This document shows positions 7,392 to 12,988 of a DNA stretch of 16,067 bases, piece by piece. This DNA comes from JAICLL01 sp035252155 (GTDB lineage: Bacteria; Planctomycetota; Planctomycetia; Pirellulales; JAICIG01), in contig DATFDL010000549.1 of the NCBI GenBank assembly GCA_035252155.1, forward strand, positions 1 to 16,067. The letters run 5' to 3'. The position numbers and the translations under genes are program-made. Within the stretch, counting starts at the first letter, position 1, and each line of letters starts with the position of its first letter. The notes under the pieces are model-generated. The model was not told the origin of the DNA. It did not search any database and saw nothing but the letters and a program-made list of their open reading frames with translations.

Positions 7392-7453
7392 AACCACGAA
7401 TCACACGAATGACACGAATCAAAATATTCGTGTCCTTCGTGTGATTCGTGGTT
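7392..7453. repeat. ACACGAA-type inverted repeat, 28-bp stem
   Basis: Arms 7392-7419 and 7426-7453 are inverted over 28 bases with a single mismatch, and the loop is only CAAAAT. Inside each arm the unit CACGAA/ACACGAAT recurs three times. A run of seven Ts follows at 7461-7467, so the hairpin could stop transcription entering the blaI promoter from the left. AACCACGAATCACACGAA-type repeats are, to my knowledge, common intergenic repeats in several bacterial phyla. Confidence 0.85.
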
Positions 7454-7476
7454 TCCAAAATTTTTTTCCCGCGCGC

Positions 7477-7507
7477 TTGACATCGCCCCGAAAGCGGCTA
7501 CTATAAA
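7477..7507 (+). promoter_or_regulatory. Candidate sigma-70-type promoter of the blaI-M56 operon
   Basis: A perfect -35 box TTGACA (7477-7482) is followed by CTACTATAAA. TACTAT at 7499-7504 gives a 16-base spacer; TATAAA at 7502-7507 gives 19. The gene starts 40 bases further on with GAGG 6 bases before the ATG. BlaI-type repressors bind dyads of TACA/TGTA type over their own promoter; CTACTATAAAAC then CGAACTAATAAAC is at best a degenerate match, so autorepression is inferred from the family only. Confidence 0.6.
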
Positions 7508-7546
7508 ACCCGAACTAATAAACCAAAACACAACGCGAGGCCCCCG

Positions 7547-7942
7547 ATGGCGCGACCGCCCGCCAAAGAACTCACCGAACGAGAATTAGAGATTATGCAG
7601 GTCTTTTGGAAACGCGGTCCCTCGGCCGTGGCCGACGTGCAAGCCGATCTCAAACAAGCCGGACTCGACCGGGCCTACACCACCGTGGCCACGCTCGTGC
7701 GGATCCTGGCCGACAAGGGCTTTTTGGAGCAAGTCAATCAGGAACGGCCTTTTATCTATCGCCCGGCTCGCACCTACGAAGAAGTGTCAGGCAAGCTGCT
7801 CAGCGACCTGGTCGAGCGGGTCTTTCAAGGCTCGCGCGAGCAATTGCTGGTGCGGCTCATGGGGCAAAAAAAACTTTCGGCCAAGGAACGTGCGGCCCTG
7901 GAACAAGTGCTCGGTCGGGGCAAACCGGAGGCGAAGCCATGA
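7547..7942 (+). CDS. BlaI/MecI-family winged-helix transcriptional repressor
   Basis: A 131-residue protein of normal length for the family. The N-terminal winged helix (about residues 8-75) is well conserved: LTERELEIMQVFWKRGPSAV, then the recognition-helix region RAYTTVATLVRILADKGFL and the wing IYRPARTYEEV. The C-terminal part (about 80-125) is the helical dimerisation region that, in staphylococcal BlaI and MecI, is cleaved after signalling by BlaR1/MecR1. GAGG lies 6 bases before the ATG. The last codons overlap the start of the M56 peptidase gene by ATGA, which indicates translational coupling and a shared operon. In Planctomycetota such pairs are numerous and mostly unlinked to beta-lactamases; none is present here, so the controlled genes are unknown, probably including this operon itself. 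Confidence 0.93.
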   Translation: MARPPAKELTERELEIMQVFWKRGPSAVADVQADLKQAGLDRAYTTVATLVRILADKGFLEQVNQERPFIYRPARTYEEVSGKLLSDLVERVFQGSREQLLVRLMGQKKLSAKERAALEQVLGRGKPEAKP

Positions 7943-10674
7943 ATACGCTCGGCGTTTCATTGGTGTGGTGCGTGGTGCAAGCTACGATGTTCACCTCGAT
8001 CGGGCTGGTAGTCTACTACGCGGCTCGGCGGCGCAGCCCGGCGATGGCCGCCGCCGCGGTCGCCAGCACGCTCTTCGTCTTGGCCGCCGTTTCGGCTCTG
8101 GCGTTTTTTCCCTGGCCGCGGTGGTACACGTTAGGCCAGGTTGCTCCCGGCCCTGTGCCGGGCGGTTCTGATGTCGAGTTCAGTGCAAACGCCGATGGGC
8201 CGGCCACAAGGGCCGGGGCTACCGACGCCGATCAGCCGGCCACGAGGGCCAGGGCTACCGCGCGACCTGCCGACACGCGGCTGGCCGATGCCTGGCAATT
8301 CTTTTGGGACGAACTGCAGCTCAAGCAGGTCGTAGACCATGAACGATCGGCTGCGTGGCGATGGCCCGGCATCGTCGCCGTCGCCTTCGCACTGGGCATG
8401 TGCCTGACACTCGGCCGAATCGCGCTGGGCCTGCTAGCGGTACGCCGTTACCGAGCGGCCATGCTGGCCGTGACCGACCCGGCATTGCTCGCACAAACCG
8501 CGCGAATCACGCAGCAGATGGGCTGCCGAAGGCCAGTCGAGCTGCGGCAGTCGGCCTCGCTGAATACTCCGGCGACCATCGGCTGGCGGCGGCCGATCGT
8601 CATCCTGCCGGACGATTGGCGGAACTGGAGCGAGACCGAGCGGCAAGTGGTGTTGGCTCACGAGATCGCCCACATCGCGCGGGGCGATTATGCGGCCTGG
8701 CTTATCGCTCAGCTTAGTGTGGCGTTGCACTTCTATCATCCGCTGGTGCATTGGCTAGCCGGGCGACTGCGATTGGAACAAGAGCTGGCGGCCGACGCCT
8801 GGGCCGCGGCAATCGCCGGCTCGCCCGAGACCTATCTGATGACCTTGGCCCAAATGGCGCTGCGCCAGGACGACCGGGCAATCGCCTGGGCCGCGCGGGG
8901 CTTTCTTCCCACACGGGGCGCTTTTCTGAGGAGAATCGAAATGTTACGCGAAAACAAACCATTGCGGAGTGCCTCTCTTTCACGCCGTCGCACCGCCATG
9001 CTGATGGCGGTGATTGCTGTGGCGGGCCTGGCGATTGCCGGAGTCCGTGGACCAAGTGGCGCGAGTCAAGCCGCCCCGCCGAAGGACGCCGCGGCGAAAC
9101 CTACTGCCGGCAGCGAGCAACGCCAGAACGCTTTCGACCTTGCCTACGTGCCCAGTCGCGCCGTGGCGGTGATAGCTCTCCGCCCCGCTGCGCTGGTCGG
9201 GCGCCAAGGCATGAAGCCGTTGGCCGACGTCATCAACGACAACAACAGCCTCGCGCATCGCGAGGGACTGCGTGTCGAGAAAATTGAAGAAATGAAATTC
9301 GCGTTCACCGCGTTGCCTAGCGGCGGGCCGATGATGGACCGCCTGATCGTGCAGGTCTTTCGCAGCACCGAGCCGTTCGATTGGATGAAGATCTTTGGCA
9401 AAGAGTTTCTGGGAGAACCGGTGAAAGACCAAATTGCCGGCAAAGAGTACTACAAAATGGCCGAGCCGAGACCCCAAATGAGCCGCGCCATCTATCTACC
9501 GGACGAGCGAACCATCGTTATGGCCACCGAACCGCAATTGCAGCAGATCTTGCTTGCCGGACGCCGCTCGCCCGACTGGGCCGATCGCTGGCAGTCGCTC
9601 GGTTCGGGCGAATTCGCGGCCATGCTCGATCTGACGGCGGTCAACCAAGCACTGGCGGGCGAACTGAAACAAGGGCCTCCGCCTCCGCATCTTGCTCCGC
9701 TCTTGGCGTTTGCACCCCTCTGGGAGAAAGGACAAAGACTTTTCGCCACTGCTCGAATTGACGACGACCTGACGCTTCAGGCGCAGATCGACTGCGCCAA
9801 TGGCGATGACGCCCAACAGGTGGAGCGCACAGCGCAGGCGGCCTTGACGTTGGCCCAAAACATGTTGGATGAACTTGGCAACCGGCTCGCCGGGGCGCCG
9901 GCCCAAGGGGCGGCAGCGGCCTTGCCAGCGGTTGATGTGGCCAGTCAATTGCTGAAGCGCGGCAAGCTAAGTACTCGTCGCGAAACGGTCGAATACACCA
10001 CCAAGCTGGACGTCGACGTGGCCGAAACCGCCACCGCAATCTTTAGTCCAGCGGTGATGGCGGCACGCGAGTCGGCGCGGCGGGCGCAAGACATGAACAA
10101 CATGAAGCAAATCGTGCTCGCATTGCATATCTATGCCGATGTCAATAAGCATTTTCCACCGCCCGTGGTAATTGGTCCCGACGGCAAGACGCCGCACAGT
10201 TGGCGGATCGAGATTCTTCCGTACATGGAACAAGAGCCGCTCTATCGCCAGTACAAAATGGACGAACCGTGGGACAGCGAGAACAACAAAAAGGTGCTCG
10301 ACCAGATGCCGGCGGTCTTGCGCGCTCCGAGCGCCGCACCTGGCAGTAACGAGACGTCCTATTTCGCCTTGGTTGGTCCGACGACCTTCTTTGGCGACAA
10401 AGACTCAAAAGGAACGACGTTCATGGAGATTCGCGATGGCACCTCGAATACCATCGCCATTGTCGAGACGAAGCGCTCCGTGCCGTGGACCAAGCCCGAC
10501 GACATCGATTACGATCCAGCCAAGCCGCTGCCAAAGTTAGGCGGCTGGCATCCCGGTGGTTTCATCGCCGGCTATGGCGATGGTTCGGTGCATTTTCTGC
10601 AAGACACGCTTGCGGAAGAGACCTTGCGAGCCCTGATTACCAAGGCGGGCGGCGAAGTCATTCCGGGTATGTAG
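7939..10674 (+). CDS. BlaR1-like M56 metallopeptidase fused to a DUF1559-like C-terminal domain
   Basis: A 911-residue membrane sensor-protease candidate. Hydrophobic segments lie at about 5-27, 35-58, 143-168 and 351-369. The zinc site is intact: HEIAH at 241-245, with EQELAADAW supplying the likely third ligand (Glu282) and Asp286. In BlaR1/MecR1 this domain triggers removal of the BlaI/MecI repressor. Residues about 385-690 are a large region with no penicillin-binding-type domain recognised. From about 700 the sequence AARESARRAQDMNNMKQIVL, PYMEQEPLYRQY, RDGTSNTIAIVE and HPGGF...GDGSVHFL matches DUF1559, normally found behind a pilin-like leader. Residues about 67-107, in the loop between the second and third membrane segments, are encoded by family-2 repeat R3 and are low-complexity. 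The start is set by the ATGA overlap with the repressor gene. Confidence 0.9.
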   Translation: MNTLGVSLVWCVVQATMFTSIGLVVYYAARRRSPAMAAAAVASTLFVLAAVSALAFFPWPRWYTLGQVAPGPVPGGSDVEFSANADGPATRAGATDADQPATRARATARPADTRLADAWQFFWDELQLKQVVDHERSAAWRWPGIVAVAFALGMCLTLGRIALGLLAVRRYRAAMLAVTDPALLAQTARITQQMGCRRPVELRQSASLNTPATIGWRRPIVILPDDWRNWSETERQVVLAHEIAHIARGDYAAWLIAQLSVALHFYHPLVHWLAGRLRLEQELAADAWAAAIAGSPETYLMTLAQMALRQDDRAIAWAARGFLPTRGAFLRRIEMLRENKPLRSASLSRRRTAMLMAVIAVAGLAIAGVRGPSGASQAAPPKDAAAKPTAGSEQRQNAFDLAYVPSRAVAVIALRPAALVGRQGMKPLADVINDNNSLAHREGLRVEKIEEMKFAFTALPSGGPMMDRLIVQVFRSTEPFDWMKIFGKEFLGEPVKDQIAGKEYYKMAEPRPQMSRAIYLPDERTIVMATEPQLQQILLAGRRSPDWADRWQSLGSGEFAAMLDLTAVNQALAGELKQGPPPPHLAPLLAFAPLWEKGQRLFATARIDDDLTLQAQIDCANGDDAQQVERTAQAALTLAQNMLDELGNRLAGAPAQGAAAALPAVDVASQLLKRGKLSTRRETVEYTTKLDVDVAETATAIFSPAVMAARESARRAQDMNNMKQIVLALHIYADVNKHFPPPVVIGPDGKTPHSWRIEILPYMEQEPLYRQYKMDEPWDSENNKKVLDQMPAVLRAPSAAPGSNETSYFALVGPTTFFGDKDSKGTTFMEIRDGTSNTIAIVETKRSVPWTKPDDIDYDPAKPLPKLGGWHPGGFIAGYGDGSVHFLQDTLAEETLRALITKAGGEVIPGM
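8139..8259 (+). repeat. Family-2 palindromic element, copy R3, inside the M56 coding region
   Basis: The left end GGTTGCTCCCGGCCCTGTGC plus GTTCTGATGTCGA corresponds to the left ends of R1 and R2 with a few changes. The two right modules are 8199-8223 and 8235-8259 (the second with two changes). It is read through in frame by the M56 gene and encodes PGPVPGGSDVE, then PATRAGAT and PATRARAT. The same frame is also open in R1 and R2. Confidence 0.9.
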
Positions 10675-10686
10675 TAACGCATGTAG

Positions 10687-10763
10687 GGTGGGCCGAGCGA
10701 AGCGAGTCCCACCGTCAATGACAATGCGAAGGAAACGGTGGGACTCGCATCGCTCGGTCCACC
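10687..10763. repeat. GGTGGGACTCGC-type inverted repeat after the M56 gene
   Basis: Arms 10687-10715 and 10735-10763 are inverted over 29 bases with two mismatches around a 19-base loop, starting 12 bases after the M56 stop codon. It could end transcription as a hairpin, but lacks a T-run. GGTGGGACTCGCA from the right arm recurs at 13031-13043 at the start of flgA. No gene was seen between 10675 and 11144; that stretch holds this repeat, the next one and the flagellar promoter region. Confidence 0.82.
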
Positions 10764-10786
10764 TATCCTTTACGCGGGCGTGAATG

Positions 10787-10872
10787 CGGCAATGTGGGAC
10801 AGCCGCCCTCGGCTGTCTGGCGGTCGCCTTCGGCGAGCACCGCACAGCCGAGGGCGGCTGTGCCACATGCCG
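10787..10872. repeat. Palindromic dispersed repeat, copy 2 (complete, two arms)
   Basis: CGGCAATGTGGGACAGCCGC plus CCTCGGCTGT (10787-10816) is inverted at 10844-10872 with one gap and one mismatch. Each arm also contains its own small hairpin (ACAGCCG / CGGCTGT). The centre (10819-10842) holds GCGGTCGCCTTCGGCGAGCACCGC-like pairing. The left half matches the reverse complement of 1265-1332. Confidence 0.82.
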
Positions 10873-11012
10873 TGGACACGGCGAAGCCGCAAATAGCAGA
10901 ATAAAGTGGGCTCGACGATCGGCGAATTCGGCGCGTCGCCCGGCAACTCCCGCCGAAATGCCGCACGATTCGGACCGCTTCGGCCATGCGGCTCCAAAAC
11001 GGCCCGCCGTGC

Positions 11013-11060
11013 GCAACTTGTTGAATCAACACCAAGTTGCGTCGTGTTCTACGAACACGA
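11013..11060 (+). promoter_or_regulatory. Two dyad-symmetric sites, candidate activator-binding sites for the flagellar promoter
   Basis: Site 1 (11013-11040) has outer arms GCAACTTG / CAAGTTGC with an inner dyad GTTGAATCAAC. Site 2 (11042-11060) is TCGTGTTC-TAC-GAACACGA, a perfect 8-bp inverted repeat. Their centres lie about 80 and 55 bases before the predicted sigma-54 start site, a reasonable place for an NtrC/FleQ-type enhancer-binding protein. The binding protein is not in the window. Confidence 0.45.
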
Positions 11061-11080
11061 TTCGCCGAAGCCGATCTTCT

Positions 11081-11096
11081 TGGCACGTCGCTTGCT
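11081..11096 (+). promoter_or_regulatory. Sigma-54 (RpoN) promoter of the flgF-flgI operon
   Basis: TGGCACG (11081-11087), four bases, then TTGCT (11092-11096) matches the full -24/-12 consensus (TGGCACG-N4-TTGCW). The invariant GG and GC are at 11082-11083 and 11094-11095, 12 bases apart start to start. Transcription would begin near 11107, leaving a leader of about 38 bases before flgF. RpoN control of rod and hook genes is established in other flagellated bacteria. Confidence 0.82.
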
Positions 11097-11144
11097 TAAC
11101 GAGCCGCCGCACGCCGGGGGGCGACGCGAGACCAAGCAGGCACG

Positions 11145-11897
11145 ATGCCCTACGGGTTGTACATCTCGGCCGAAGGCGCCCAGGCGCAGAGCACCCGCAT
11201 GGAGGTGATCGCCAATAATCTGGCGAACGCCTCGACGCCCGGCTTCAAGCGCGAGCTGGCGATCTTTCAAGCCCGATTCGCCGAAGAAATTCAGCGCGGG
11301 CAAGAGCCGGCCGGCGCCGGCACGCTCAACGACATCGGCGGCGGCGTCGAGACGCTTGCCACTATTACCGATTTTTCGGAAGGACCGCGCAAGCAAACCG
11401 GCATCCCCACCGACATGGCCATCGACGGCGACGGCTTTTTTGTCGTCCGCCGCAACGGTCAGAACTTTCTGACCCGCTCGGGAAGCTTCGAGCTCAACCA
11501 GACCGGCACGCTGGTGACCCAAGATGGCGACGTGGTGCTTTCGGCGACAGGCACGCCCATTGTCGTCGCCCCCGACCAAGGCCCCTGGTATGTCACGCCC
11601 GACGGCGCTGTGGCGCAAGGCTCGGAGCTGACCTATTTGGCGTTGGCCCGGCCCAACTCGCTGGGCGACCTGATGAAAGTGGGCGACAACCTCTTCGCGC
11701 CGCTGGCCCCGATCAAGCCGCTCGATGCCACCCAGCGAAAAGTTTCGAGCCACTGGCTCGAGCTGTCGGGCGTGCGGCCGGTGAACGAGATGACCGAGAT
11801 GATCGAAACTTCGCGCGCCTTCGAGGCCAATGTGAACATGATTCGCAATCAAGACCAGATTTTGGGCGAGTTGGTTAGTCGTGTGTTGAAGACGTAA
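11145..11897 (+). CDS. flgF: Flagellar basal-body rod protein FlgF
   Basis: A 250-residue proximal-rod protein, exported by the flagellar type III apparatus and therefore without a Sec signal. The N-terminus YISAEGAQAQSTRMEVIANN then LANASTPGFKRE is the 'flagella basal body rod' motif of the FlgE/F/G family. The middle has the family's DMAIDGDGFFVV and FLTRSGSFELNQTG blocks. The C-terminus (ELSGVRPVNEMTEMIETSRA, then FEANVNMIRNQDQ) forms the helix that pairs with the N-terminus in the coiled coil of the rod. It is called FlgF rather than FlgG because it is the shorter, first gene and is followed by a typical FlgG. The ATG has only CAGG 4 bases upstream. It is the first gene after the sigma-54 promoter. 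Confidence 0.9.
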   Translation: MPYGLYISAEGAQAQSTRMEVIANNLANASTPGFKRELAIFQARFAEEIQRGQEPAGAGTLNDIGGGVETLATITDFSEGPRKQTGIPTDMAIDGDGFFVVRRNGQNFLTRSGSFELNQTGTLVTQDGDVVLSATGTPIVVAPDQGPWYVTPDGAVAQGSELTYLALARPNSLGDLMKVGDNLFAPLAPIKPLDATQRKVSSHWLELSGVRPVNEMTEMIETSRAFEANVNMIRNQDQILGELVSRVLKT

Positions 11898-11899
11898 GC

Positions 11900-12032
11900 A
11901 GGGGTCAGGATTCGGGGGTCGGGGGTCAGGGTTTTTAACGAGGTCGTTTCGTTTGGCGCGACTTGCGAAAGTTCCTGAACCTGAACCTCTAACTCGGAAT
12001 CCCTGACCCCTGAATCCCGAATCCTGACCCCT
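11900..12032. repeat. Family-1 inverted-repeat element, copy C, between flgF and flgG
   Basis: Arms 11900-11931 and 12001-12032 are inverted over 32 bases with three mismatches, and the loop is 69 bases. The arms are built of GGGGTCAGGATTCGGG-type units instead of GGGTTCAGG, but the loop shares TTTTT near its start and AAGTTCCTGAACC with copies A and B. It starts three bases after the flgF stop and, with a C-rich tail, fills almost the whole 170-base gap to flgG, including the place where a ribosome site would be expected. Confidence 0.82.
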
Positions 12033-12067
12033 CCCCTATTCCCTAGCCCCCGTCCCCCTGAACCCTC

Positions 12068-12874
12068 ATGAGTCTTCAAGCTCTCTGGACCGGCGCGACC
12101 GGCATGACGGCGATGGAAACGAAGTTGGACGTCATCGCCAACAACCTGGCGAACGTCAACAGCGTCGCCTTCAAGCGCTCGCGCGCGAATTTCGAAGAGC
12201 AAGTTTATCGGCACATCAAGCTGCCCGGTGCGCAGGACGCCTTCAATAACTATGCCCCGGTCGGCATCTCGGTTGGTCTTGGTGCGCGGCCGCAAGGCAC
12301 GCAGCCTATCTTCGAGCAAGGCACGTTCGATCAAACCAATAATCCCTTGGACATGGCCATCGAAGGCGACGGCTTTTTCCAGGTCATCGATCCGACGACC
12401 AACAACTTTCTTTATACCCGCGCCGGCAACTTCAGCGTCAACTCGAACGGCCTGCTCGTGGTGGGCTCGGCCCAGACCGGCCGCCTTGTGCAGCCGCAAA
12501 TCTCGCTGCCCATCACCACGCAAGGAATCGTGGTCAGCGCCGAAGGCAACGTCTCGATCCAGCAATTCGGCCAGACGCAGTTCTCGCAGGTGGGTCAGCT
12601 TCAGCTCGCCAAGTTCATGAACCCGCAGGGTTTGTTGCAGATGGGCGAGAACCTGTTTCAAGAAACGCTTTCGTCGGGCGCTGCCATCTTCGGTCAGGCG
12701 GGCACCAACGGCTTGGGAACGATCCGCCAGGGCATGCTTGAGCGATCGAACGTCGAACCGGTGAACGAGCTGATCGACTTGATCACTACGCAACGTTCGT
12801 TCGAGTTGAATTCGCAGTCGGTGCAGGCCGGCGACCAGATGCTGCAATTGGTCAACAATCTGCGAAGATTCTGA
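12068..12874 (+). CDS. flgG: Flagellar basal-body rod protein FlgG (distal rod)
   Basis: A 268-residue distal-rod protein, close to the 260-265 usual for FlgG. It starts SLQALWTGATGMTAMETKLD then VIANNLANVNSVAFKRSRANF, the rod/hook N-terminal motif, with the FlgG-type region that follows (YAPVGISVGLGARP). The middle block DMAIEGDGFFQV and YTRAGNFSVNSNG is conserved. The end ERSNVEPVNELIDLITTQRS then FELNSQSVQAGDQML is the characteristic FlgG C-terminus. The rod passes through the P and L rings encoded by the next genes. No Shine-Dalgarno is visible before the ATG: the preceding 30 bases are C-rich and derive from or abut the family-1 repeat. Translation may depend on coupling, on an unstructured leader or on another mechanism. 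Confidence 0.95.
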   Translation: MSLQALWTGATGMTAMETKLDVIANNLANVNSVAFKRSRANFEEQVYRHIKLPGAQDAFNNYAPVGISVGLGARPQGTQPIFEQGTFDQTNNPLDMAIEGDGFFQVIDPTTNNFLYTRAGNFSVNSNGLLVVGSAQTGRLVQPQISLPITTQGIVVSAEGNVSIQQFGQTQFSQVGQLQLAKFMNPQGLLQMGENLFQETLSSGAAIFGQAGTNGLGTIRQGMLERSNVEPVNELIDLITTQRSFELNSQSVQAGDQMLQLVNNLRRF

Positions 12875-12988
12875 CGCAGGCGGCAGGCAAAAATATTGAG
12901 GGCAAAAAAATGTAAATGGGGATGGTGGGCACCGCACACGAGCATTACCCGGTTTTTACTTTTGCATTTTGACTTTCTTTTCGTAACC

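Noticed and set aside
7135..7458. Small open frames over 7135-7506 encoding peptides such as HTKDTN and PGGSDVD
   Set aside because: They are translations of the family-2 repeat and the ACACGAA hairpin, without ribosome sites or family similarity.
7606..7938. Upstream extension of the M56 reading frame to 7606
   Set aside because: The extension overlaps the BlaI gene in another frame, is not hydrophobic or family-like, and the ATGA overlap at 7939 gives a proper start before the first membrane segment.
7939..10674. Assignment of the BlaI-M56 pair as a beta-lactam resistance system
   Set aside because: No beta-lactamase or penicillin-binding sensor domain is present; such pairs are general regulators in this phylum.
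10784..11218. Open frames in the gap before flgF
   Set aside because: They run through palindromic repeats and the sigma-54 promoter region and overlap flgF; nothing in them resembles a protein family.
11049..11852. Long minus-strand frame opposite flgF, and similar ones opposite flgG (11849-12937) and flgI (15118-16026)
   Set aside because: All are antisense to confidently identified flagellar genes and have the His/Arg/Gly-rich shadow composition.
11898..12067. CRISPR-like array suggested by GGGTCAGG/CCCTGACC units
   Set aside because: Units are inverted arms of one hairpin with no regularly spaced unique spacers, and no cas gene is present.
12880..12988. A further inverted element between flgG and flgA (A-rich left, T-rich right)
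   Set aside because: Pairing of GCAAAAAAATGTAAATGGGG with the TTTTTACTTTTGC side needs several gaps; it is too weak to call from this sequence alone.
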